Assembly: GCA_902797495.1 (NCBI GenBank)
Contig: CADBTH010000163.1
Coordinates: forward strand, 1-14,501
Length of the DNA stretch: 14,501 nucleotides
Reading direction: 5' to 3'
From: an uncultured Ruminococcus sp.
GTDB taxonomy: Bacteria; Bacillota; Clostridia; Oscillospirales; CAG-272
A program made the position numbers and the translations under genes. Below are positions 1-5,648 of the stretch, piece by piece. The notes under the pieces were generated by a model that saw nothing but the letters and a program-made list of their open reading frames with translations, searched no databases and had not been told where the DNA came from. The stretch's first letter is position 1. Each line of letters starts with the position of its first letter.

Positions 1-112
1 CCGTCCCGCTCTCAAGAAGGCAGGCTTCCTCACTCGTGACCCGAGAATGAAGGAAAGAAAGAAGTACGGTCTCAAAGCTGCTCGCCGCGCAAGCCAGTTC
101 AGCAAGAGATAA
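1..112 (+). CDS. rpsI: 30S ribosomal protein S9, C-terminal end (partial)
   Basis: Only the last 36 residues are inside the window, read in the frame that starts at base 2 and stops with TAA at 110-112. They hold the S9 signature tail: a DPRMKERKKYGLKAARR stretch followed by QFSKR. In the S9 family this lysine/arginine-rich, flexible C-terminus reaches into the ribosomal P site and touches tRNA, and the final K-R pair is the usual ending. The gene would normally follow rplM (L13), which lies outside the window. A terminator follows 18 bases after the stop. The gene converges on the opp operon. The family call is secure even though only the tail is visible. Confidence 0.95.
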   Translation, partial: RPALKKAGFLTRDPRMKERKKYGLKAARRASQFSKR

Positions 113-130
113 TCACTTATTTCAAAGTCA

Positions 131-170
131 AGACCCCGAAACCTTACGGCTTCGGGGTCTTTTTATTTTA
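131..170 (+). terminator. Intrinsic terminator of the rpsI transcript
   Basis: A 10-bp perfect stem (AGACCCCGAA at 131-140 with TTCGGGGTCT at 151-160) is followed directly by a T-rich run at 160-170. On the + strand this is a textbook Rho-independent terminator for rpsI. On the - strand the bases after the stem are not U-rich, so it would serve the convergent opp operon poorly. Confidence 0.9.
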
Positions 171-482
171 TTTCCAGAACAAGAGCATCAGAGTTATAAC
201 TATTGCAAATACGACGATGAATATTCCTGCGACGAGAAGTCCCGCTCCGAGGGAGCCCATGATAGCGTGGAACGCCTCGCCCTTTGAAACCTCTGTTTCG
301 CGTCTTCTGTAGTACTCGCTGTAGTCGGCGCCCGACTGAGGCGGGTCGCCGTCCGGCGGCGTCGCGCCGTCGTCAGTCTCGCGAATACTGTGAAAGGAGA
401 ACGGATCGCGTCTTTCGACTCCGCTCATATCGGCGATGGTCCTGCCGTCGTCGTCTTCGTAACGTCTCTTTTTTCTTGCCAT
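168..482 (-). CDS. Small single-helix membrane protein at the end of the opp operon
   Basis: This is a 104-residue protein with no recognised family. The first 75 or so residues are charged and polar, start with a basic MARKKRRYEDDD segment and include a P/D/G-rich linker near 40-50. Residues about 78-103 form one hydrophobic helix ending in LLFWK almost at the C-terminus. That layout fits a tail-anchored or single-pass protein with a cytoplasmic N-terminus. The ATG lies 9 bases after the oppF stop with no obvious Shine-Dalgarno, which suggests translation coupled to oppF, so it is the last gene of the opp operon. Its role is unknown. An accessory or assembly role for the transporter is only a guess from position. 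Confidence 0.7.
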   Translation of the reverse strand: MARKKRRYEDDDGRTIADMSGVERRDPFSFHSIRETDDGATPPDGDPPQSGADYSEYYRRRETEVSKGEAFHAIMGSLGAGLLVAGIFIVVFAIVITLMLLFWK

Positions 483-491
483 AGCGGTATA

Positions 492-1565
492 TTATTTGTC
501 GTAGAGATGGCAAACCACGTAGTGTCCGGGCTCGACTTCTCTCTGGACAGGCGCTTCCTTCTTGCATCTCTCGGTGCAGTAAGCGCAGCGGGTGTGGAAT
601 TTACATCCCTTCGGCGGGTTTGCCGGCGAGGGGATCGTACCCTTCAGTATAACTCTGTTCATCTTGACCGTCGGGTCGGGAATCGGTATCGCCGAGAAGA
701 GCGCCTTCGTGTACGGATGGAGCGGATTTGCGAATATATCGTCCGTGTCGCCGTACTCGACGAGGCTTCCGAGATACATGACTCCGACCTTATCGGAGAT
801 ATGCTCAACGACTGAGAGGTCGTGAGAAATGAAGAGATAAGTCAGATGGTACTTCTCCTGAAGATCCTTCAGAAGGTTGATGATCTGCGCCTGGATCGAA
901 ACGTCGAGCGCAGATACGGGCTCGTCGCAGACGATGAAGTCGGGGTTCAGAGCGAGAGCGCGCGCGATGCAGATACGCTGGCGCTGACCGCCCGAGAACT
1001 CGTGCGGGTAGCGGTCCTTGTGGAAGGGCTGAAGTCCGCAGTTGTCCATGACCTGGTCGATATAATCTTCATATTCTTCTTTGGGTACTATATTGTGTTC
1101 CCTGACCGCCTCGCCGATGATGTCGCTGACAGGAAGTCTGGGAGAGAGGGACGAGAACGGGTCCTGGAAGATGATCTGCATCTTCGGACGGAGGTCGTGC
1201 ATCTCTTTGCGGTCGAGGTCGTAGACCTCGCGGCCGTTGAAGAGCACCTGACCGCCGGTCTTCTCTCCGGAGAGACGAAGGATCGTTCTGCCCGCCGTGG
1301 TCTTGCCGCATCCGGACTCGCCGACGAGTCCCATCGTGCTGCCGCGCTTGAGGTTGAACGTAACGCCGTCGACGGCTTTGACGTAACCTACGGTGCGGGA
1401 GATGAAGCCGCCCTTGATCGGGAAATACTTCTTCAGCTGATTTACCTGGAGGATGTACTGGGGATCCGGAACGAGGGGCTCATAGTTGTCGTCTATGGTC
1501 AGGCGTTCTTTTCTTTCGAGTCTCTGCTGTTCTTTTTCTTCAGCAGTAAGTATTTGCTTGCTCAC
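492..1565 (-). CDS. oppF: Oligopeptide/dipeptide ABC transporter ATP-binding protein (OppF/DppF type)
   Basis: This cytoplasmic ATPase is 357 residues long and powers peptide import together with OppD. Visible motifs are Walker A GESGCGKT (about 82-89), the Q-loop in FQDP (133-136), the signature SGGQRQR (191-197), Walker B IVCDEP (211-216) and the H-loop histidine in SHDL (about 248). The C-terminal oligopeptide-transporter domain begins at NPLHPYTKALF (about 280). It carries a cysteine cluster (C321, C327, C330, C334) like the one that holds an iron-sulfur cluster in some Opp/Dpp ATPases; cluster binding here is inferred. The start is GTG at 1563-1565, overlapping the oppD stop in a GTGA junction, so the two are translationally coupled. 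Substrate assignment (oligo- versus dipeptide) cannot be made from the ATPase. Confidence 0.93.
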   Translation of the reverse strand: MSKQILTAEEKEQQRLERKERLTIDDNYEPLVPDPQYILQVNQLKKYFPIKGGFISRTVGYVKAVDGVTFNLKRGSTMGLVGESGCGKTTAGRTILRLSGEKTGGQVLFNGREVYDLDRKEMHDLRPKMQIIFQDPFSSLSPRLPVSDIIGEAVREHNIVPKEEYEDYIDQVMDNCGLQPFHKDRYPHEFSGGQRQRICIARALALNPDFIVCDEPVSALDVSIQAQIINLLKDLQEKYHLTYLFISHDLSVVEHISDKVGVMYLGSLVEYGDTDDIFANPLHPYTKALFSAIPIPDPTVKMNRVILKGTIPSPANPPKGCKFHTRCAYCTERCKKEAPVQREVEPGHYVVCHLYDK

Positions 1566-2716
1566 TCCGCAGCTTCCTCCTTATCATAGAATCTGTAGCA
1601 GGAGACCTTGTGCGTGGGGGATATGCTGATCTCGCAGGGATACTCGCCTTTGCAGCGGTCGAGCGACATCTCACAACGGTCTTTGAAATAACAGTAGTCG
1701 GGCATATTGACAGGGTTCGGTACCTTGCCGGGGATCGAATAGAGCTTGTCTACCTTCTTTCCGACGACGGGTTTCGAAGCCATAAGTCCGATCGTATAGG
1801 GGTGAGCGGGATGAGCGAATATCTCTTCCGCGGTTCCCTTTTCAACGATCTTGCCCGCGTACATTACGACGACGTAGTCAGCCATCTCCGCAATGACTCC
1901 GAGGTCGTGAGTGATGAGCATGATGGACGAGTTGATCTTGTCCTTGAGGTTGCGGAGCAGATCGAGGATCTGCGCCTGGATCGTAACGTCGAGAGCGGTC
2001 GTAGGCTCGTCGGCGATGATGAGCTTCGGGTAGCAGGCGAGCGCCATAGCGATCATGACTCTCTGTCTCATACCGCCGGAGAGCTCATGAGGATACATCT
2101 TTGCGACGCCTTCGCTGTTCGCGATGCCGACCATCTCGAGCAGTTCAAGGATCCTCTTGTCAACTTCCTCTTCGGAGCGGTTGTCGTCGTTGTGGAGTTC
2201 GAGAACTTCACGAAGCTGATCTCCGATACGGAATACGGGGTTGAGGGACGTCATGGGTTCCTGGAAGATCATCGAGACGTAGTTGCCGCGGATCTTCTGC
2301 ATGACCTCTATCGGGGTCTTGGCTATGTCGTAGCAGCGTTTGTCGTCGAGCTTGAATCTGATCTCGCCCTCGACTATCTGACCCTGAGGTCTCTGAAGAA
2401 GGCGCATGATCGAAAGGCTCGTTACGCTCTTTCCGCAGCCGGACTCTCCGACGACGCCTACCGTCTTGCCTTCCGGCACCTCGAACGTGATGCCGTCGAC
2501 GCTCTTGACCGTTCCCACGTCCGTGAAGAAATAAGAATGAAGATTATCTATCTCGAGGACGTTGCGGGGATCGTGCATATTCGTCGAGTACTCCGCCTCG
2601 GGAACGTTCTTTCTTTTCTGCTGTTTTTCGAATTTATTCGTTATCTTTCTGTTAGCTCGGGAGATCCTACGCGATTCCTTCGCTGACAGATATCCGGTTT
2701 CTTTTTTCTTTGCCAT
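1562..2716 (-). CDS. oppD: Oligopeptide/dipeptide ABC transporter ATP-binding protein (OppD/DppD type)
   Basis: This is the partner ATPase of OppF, 384 residues long. Motifs are Walker A GESGCGKS (about 90-97), the Q-loop in FQEP (151-154), the signature LSGGMRQR (212-219), Walker B LIIADEP (232-238) and the H-loop THDL (about 269-272). The LSGGMRQR form is typical of OppD rather than OppF. The C-terminal domain holds HPAHPYTIGLM (about 302-312) and five cysteines (342, 348, 355, 361, 373), compatible with an iron-sulfur site. A basic extension of about 50 residues precedes the ATPase fold, which is longer than in most family members. ATG at 2714-2716 follows a good GGAGG site. The gap to oppC is 16 bases and the 3' end overlaps oppF by 4 bases. 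Confidence 0.93.
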   Translation of the reverse strand: MAKKKETGYLSAKESRRISRANRKITNKFEKQQKRKNVPEAEYSTNMHDPRNVLEIDNLHSYFFTDVGTVKSVDGITFEVPEGKTVGVVGESGCGKSVTSLSIMRLLQRPQGQIVEGEIRFKLDDKRCYDIAKTPIEVMQKIRGNYVSMIFQEPMTSLNPVFRIGDQLREVLELHNDDNRSEEEVDKRILELLEMVGIANSEGVAKMYPHELSGGMRQRVMIAMALACYPKLIIADEPTTALDVTIQAQILDLLRNLKDKINSSIMLITHDLGVIAEMADYVVVMYAGKIVEKGTAEEIFAHPAHPYTIGLMASKPVVGKKVDKLYSIPGKVPNPVNMPDYCYFKDRCEMSLDRCKGEYPCEISISPTHKVSCYRFYDKEEAAE

Positions 2717-2732
2717 CTGTCGTGTCCTCCCT

Positions 2733-4286
2733 TCAGCGTTTCATCTTCGGGTCGAATGCGTCGCGCAGACCGTCGCCGACGATATTGAACGCCAGGACTG
2801 TGAGCAGAAGCAGTACGCCCGCGGGGATCCAGATAAACCAGAAGTTCTGGAGAACGTACGTGTCGTTTACGTCGTTGATGATGTTACCCCAGGAAGCGAA
2901 CGGGAATCTGACGCCGAGTCCGAGGAAGGAGAGCGAGGACTCCGTCAGGATCGTGCCGCCGAGACCCATCGTAACTGATACGATGAGCTGAGGGATAACG
3001 TTCGGGATGAGGTGCTTGAAAATTCTCTTGCTGACCGAGAGGCCGCACGCCTCCGTCGCGGTCATGAATTCCTGCTCGCGCAGGGAGAGGATCTGTCCGC
3101 GCACCATTCTTGCGATGCCGGGCCATCCGAGGATACCGAGGATGAGCATGAGGTATATCATTCTGATCTTCGGGTCTACCTTGTCGTGGTCCATCGCCGC
3201 GCCGAGGATGATGACTATCGGCAGCGAGGGGATGCAGTAGAAGATATCGACGATACGCATGATGATATTGTCGATCCAGCCTCCGAAGTAGCCGGAGATA
3301 CCGCCGAGGATGATACCGATGAAGGTAGCTATGAACTCGACGATAAAGCCGATGAGAAGGGATACTCTGCCGCCGTACATAAGACGGGTGAGCATGTCCA
3401 TTCCGTTCTTGTCCGTGCCGAGCCAGTGCTTCTTGCTCGGAGGAGAATACTTGTCGTAAACTCTCGTCTCGGTCTCCTGCTTGATCGTCCACTTGTTCGT
3501 ATCAGGGTCGAAGGAGAGCCCGTATTCGTGCTCTTCTCCGTCCTCACCCGTGTAGACGAAGCTGTCGGCTCCCGCGTCTATCTGTTCGACGACTGCCTCC
3601 TTGAAATCTCTCGTGAGGAAGACGTCGCCCATAAACGCCTGAACGACGTATTTACTGATATATCCGAAAGGCTCGCCGTCCTTCGTGTTGACGGAGCCGT
3701 CCTCGTCGATCGTATAATCCGCTCCGGACGCCGAGAAACCGTTCTCGCCGTTCGCGTAAGCCCTGAGACCTGCGAGCTGTGTGTCGAAGTCGAGCTTCAC
3801 GGAGGAATCGACCGTGCTGAATATCATTTTATAAGCCGCGCCGATGACCGTGCCGTCCTTGAGAGCGACCGTGTAGAGCTCCTCGCCCTCTTTATTCAGC
3901 TGATAGCCCACTCCGCCGTATTCGAACGTCTCGGCTTCCTGATTGATCGCGAGCTGAGTTTTAGCCTGGACGATCGAGGAGAACTCGTCGCCCTCGGTTT
4001 TGATAAATCTGTATTCGGTATTTTCGATCGCCGCCGCGTATTCCTTCTGCATCAGATCGATGCGGTAGAAGAGCTGGTTCTCACCGTAAGGGGTGACGAG
4101 ACCGCCGACGAACGAGAAGAGGAACATGATGATCAGGACGATAAGTCCGACCATAGCCATTCTGTTTCTGAAAAAGCGCTTTGCGACCATCGCGCCAGGA
4201 GAGAGGACTTTGACTCTGCGATCGTCGTTCAGCGAATACTGCTGTTCTTCTTCCGCGTTGTTTGTGATCTTATCTTTATCTGCCAT
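2733..4286 (-). CDS. oppC: Peptide ABC transporter permease, OppC type, with a large insertion
   Basis: This is the second channel subunit of the peptide importer. At 517 residues it is much longer than the roughly 300 of typical OppC/DppC. The first membrane helix is at about 43-63. The conserved segment that normally follows within some 40-50 residues (HxLGTDxxGxDxLTRLxYG) appears only at about 287-305. So about 180-200 extra residues (about 75-275), hydrophilic and acidic with beta-hairpin-like stretches, are predicted on the outer face. Helices of the permease core follow from about 308, with the EAA-type loop around TEACGLSVSKRIFKHLIPNV (411-430), which contacts the ATPases. ATG at 4284-4286 has a GGAGA site and lies 16 bases after oppB. 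The C-terminus (GDGLRDAFDPKMKR) is canonical for the family. Confidence 0.92.
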   Translation of the reverse strand: MADKDKITNNAEEEQQYSLNDDRRVKVLSPGAMVAKRFFRNRMAMVGLIVLIIMFLFSFVGGLVTPYGENQLFYRIDLMQKEYAAAIENTEYRFIKTEGDEFSSIVQAKTQLAINQEAETFEYGGVGYQLNKEGEELYTVALKDGTVIGAAYKMIFSTVDSSVKLDFDTQLAGLRAYANGENGFSASGADYTIDEDGSVNTKDGEPFGYISKYVVQAFMGDVFLTRDFKEAVVEQIDAGADSFVYTGEDGEEHEYGLSFDPDTNKWTIKQETETRVYDKYSPPSKKHWLGTDKNGMDMLTRLMYGGRVSLLIGFIVEFIATFIGIILGGISGYFGGWIDNIIMRIVDIFYCIPSLPIVIILGAAMDHDKVDPKIRMIYLMLILGILGWPGIARMVRGQILSLREQEFMTATEACGLSVSKRIFKHLIPNVIPQLIVSVTMGLGGTILTESSLSFLGLGVRFPFASWGNIINDVNDTYVLQNFWFIWIPAGVLLLLTVLAFNIVGDGLRDAFDPKMKR

Positions 4287-4302
4287 TGTCTCTTCTCCTT
4301 TC

Positions 4303-5310
4303 TTACGAAATTCTCACGCGCGGGTCGACCACGGCGTACAGAATGTCCGCGATCAGGTTGCCGAGCAGAGTGAGTATCGCGAGGAACGCGAGATAAAACA
4401 TGGTGAACGGGATGTCGCCCGCTACCATCGAATAATATGAAGCGTAACCGATACCCTTGATCGAGAACATCGTCTCGGTGAACAGAGCTCCGGAGAAAAG
4501 TCCCGGGAGCGAGCCGCCGATAAAGGTGACGAGCGGGATAAGAGTATTTCTGAACGCGTGCTTGTAGATGACCTTGTGTTCGGAAAGACCCTTAGCTCTC
4601 GCCGTTCTTATGTAATCGGCGTTGAGCACTTCGAGCATATTCGTTCTGACGTAACGCATCCACGAGCCGATGCTGATGAGCACCAGCGTTACTATAGGCA
4701 AAACGAGGTGATGCGCGCGGTCGAGGAATTTGCCGAACGAGGACAACTGGTCGTAGTTTCGTCCGACCTGTCCGATCAAGTCGAACCACCCGAGATTGAT
4801 CGAGAAGACCAGTTTCAACAACGCGATCAGGAAGAACGTCGGCAGCGACATACAGGCTATCGCTATGACCGAAATGGTATAGTCGGTAACCGAATACTGC
4901 TTTCTCGCCGCGATGATGCCGAGAGGTATGGAGATTATGACTTCCAGCACGAGGCTGATAGCGCCCATTATGAACGAGATGCCTATCGTCTCGGAGAATA
5001 CCTGGGTAACAGGTTTCGTGTAGTACCAGCTGTCGCCGAAATTGCCGCGAAGGGCGTTCCCGATCCACGTGAAGAATCCGCCGAATACGTTTCCGAACGT
5101 GTTTTCAGGCGAATATCCGTAAGACTTGGAGAGTTGTTCCATCCATTCTTCATACGACTTCGAGTTCGGCTGATTCGCCTTCTGCTGAGCAAGCGTCTCG
5201 ATAAACGAGGACGGGAGACAACGCATCAGCACATAGATGATCAGCATAACAAAAAAGAGGATCAAGATAGACTGGAGCAGTCTCTTGACTATAAACTTTA
5301 ATGTGCTCAC
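4303..5310 (-). CDS. oppB: Peptide ABC transporter permease, OppB type
   Basis: This 335-residue integral membrane protein forms the import channel with OppC. The first helix is at about 8-30, followed by the long extracellular segment usual for OppB, then the permease core from about 130. The EAA loop is visible as YIRTARAKGLSEHKVIYKHA, followed by FRNTLIPLVT, and the family ending ILYAVVDPRVRIS is present. The start is GTG at 5308-5310, chosen because a strong GGAGG lies 7 bases upstream and MSTLKFIVKRLLQS is the normal OppB N-terminus. The GTG overlaps the TGA of an open frame that runs through the structured gap upstream. It is the first of the tightly packed oppB-C-D-F-small protein group. 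Confidence 0.93.
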   Translation of the reverse strand: MSTLKFIVKRLLQSILILFFVMLIIYVLMRCLPSSFIETLAQQKANQPNSKSYEEWMEQLSKSYGYSPENTFGNVFGGFFTWIGNALRGNFGDSWYYTKPVTQVFSETIGISFIMGAISLVLEVIISIPLGIIAARKQYSVTDYTISVIAIACMSLPTFFLIALLKLVFSINLGWFDLIGQVGRNYDQLSSFGKFLDRAHHLVLPIVTLVLISIGSWMRYVRTNMLEVLNADYIRTARAKGLSEHKVIYKHAFRNTLIPLVTFIGGSLPGLFSGALFTETMFSIKGIGYASYYSMVAGDIPFTMFYLAFLAILTLLGNLIADILYAVVDPRVRIS

Positions 5311-5366
5311 AAGGGTTCCTCCGTTCTTTGAGCATTATTTTTTACTGTTTTACGTAGCTTGTCCCG

Positions 5367-5392
5367 GACGAGCTCCCTTTCGGGGACTCGTC
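5367..5392. repeat. Hairpin A of the oppA-oppB gap
   Basis: GACGAG at 5367-5372 pairs with CTCGTC at 5387-5392. After one mismatch the stem continues with TCCC against GGGG/A-side bases around a CTTTC-like loop. It is immediately adjacent to the longer stem that starts at 5391. Confidence 0.7.
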
Positions 5393-5448
5393 TCATATCA
5401 AATAACGGTTTCGGACGTGCCGAAGCCGTTATTTGATGTGAAATGAGA
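5391..5448. repeat. Long inverted repeat (24-bp composite stem) upstream of oppB
   Basis: The arms at 5397-5414 and 5420-5437 are complementary over 18 positions, 17 Watson-Crick plus one G-T pair, around a 5-base ACGTG loop. The inner parts read ATAACGGTTTCGG and CCGAAGCCGTTAT. After a GTGAA bulge the stem extends by 6 bp (TCTCAT 5391-5396 with ATGAGA 5443-5448). This is far longer than a terminator stem and has no U-run. It could be an RNA-processing site, a structured regulatory RNA or part of a dispersed repeat. Confidence 0.85.
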
Positions 5449-5511
5449 GCTTTGCCTGCCCACCTGCAGACAGGCAACTGGCTCGCGGGGACCGCGCTGC
5501 CGTAAAAGCTC
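5447..5511. repeat. Branched RNA-like fold, three helices
   Basis: An outer 7-bp helix (GAGCTTT 5447-5453 with AAAGCTC 5505-5511) encloses two hairpins: GCCTG 5454-5458 with CAGGC 5471-5475, and CGCGG 5484-5488 with CCGCG 5492-5496, the latter flanked by GGC/GCC. The nested arrangement resembles a three-way junction. It lacks tRNA landmarks. The fold is seen by eye and no energy was calculated. Confidence 0.5.
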
Positions 5512-5527
5512 GATCTTTCACACTGAA

Positions 5528-5542
5528 TGTCAAGTTTTGACA
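5528..5542. repeat. Inverted repeat TGTCAA-N3-TTGACA
   Basis: Perfect 6-bp arms (5528-5533 and 5537-5542) flank GTT. The symmetry and size fit a small operator, but each arm also reads as a -35 hexamer, and I find no matching -10 box on either strand. Confidence 0.4.
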
Positions 5543-5559
5543 CACCGGATAATAAACGT

Positions 5560-5587
5560 CTGCCCCGCGCCTCGCGGCACGGGGCAG
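5560..5587 (-). terminator. GC-rich hairpin after oppA, likely attenuating terminator
   Basis: CTGCCCCGCGCC (5560-5571) pairs with GGCACGGGGCAG (5576-5587) with one mismatch and a TCGC loop. In the opp direction the stem is followed by ACGTTTATTAT, a moderate U-run, about 60 bases beyond the oppA stop. That makes it a probable partial terminator, lowering oppBCDF relative to oppA. On the + strand it is also followed by five T, but no gene there would use it. Confidence 0.65.
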
Positions 5588-5615
5588 AGTTTTTAAATTA
5601 TTCGGTTTCCCGTTA

Positions 5616-5633
5616 TCCGCCTTTATCGGCGGA
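5616..5633. repeat. Small hairpin just after the oppA stop
   Basis: TCCGCC (5616-5621) and GGCGGA (5628-5633) form a 6-bp stem 16 bases beyond the oppA stop codon. It has no U-run in the opp direction. It may protect the 3' end of a processed oppA message. Confidence 0.5.
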
Positions 5634-5648
5634 ATGAGTCAAAAGTGA

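Larger units (their letters stand above)
5307..5543 (-). other. 78-codon open frame through the structured gap, coupled to oppB start; doubtful gene
   Basis: A GTG-initiated frame on the opp strand crosses the hairpin-rich gap and ends in TGA overlapping the GTG of oppB by 4 bases, the same geometry as the oppD/oppF junction. The start has no convincing ribosome binding site (ATTATCCGGT precedes it). The peptide shows no domain, signal peptide or hydrophobic pattern, and much of it is fixed by the inverted repeats underneath. A leader-peptide role is possible but unproven. I list it because of its exact junction with oppB. Confidence 0.2.
5311..5648. other. Structured 338-base gap between oppA and oppB
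   Basis: This gap holds no convincing gene. In + strand order it contains a hairpin at 5367-5392, a long stem at 5391-5448, a branched fold at 5447-5511, a small inverted repeat at 5528-5542, a GC-rich terminator-like hairpin at 5560-5587 and a 6-bp hairpin at 5616-5633. TTGACA occurs on the - strand at 5528-5533 but without a -10 box at the right distance. The part next to oppB (5311-5360) is A/T-rich leader with the oppB ribosome binding site. A processed or attenuated leader that sets the oppA to oppB expression ratio is the simplest reading. Confidence 0.7.

Noticed and set aside
3012..4373. 453-codon open frame opposite oppC
   Set aside because: It is a shadow of the OppC reading frame: charged, repetitive composition, no start signals, and it crosses the oppC/oppB junction.
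5447..5511. tRNA-like cloverleaf in the oppA-oppB gap
   Set aside because: The outer 7-bp helix resembles an acceptor stem, but there is no T-loop TTCRA in place, no anticodon arm of normal size, and only about 65 bases.
5528..5533. TTGACA on the - strand as part of an oppB promoter
   Set aside because: At 16-18 bases downstream there is no recognisable -10 hexamer, so the hexamer is better explained as an arm of the inverted repeat.
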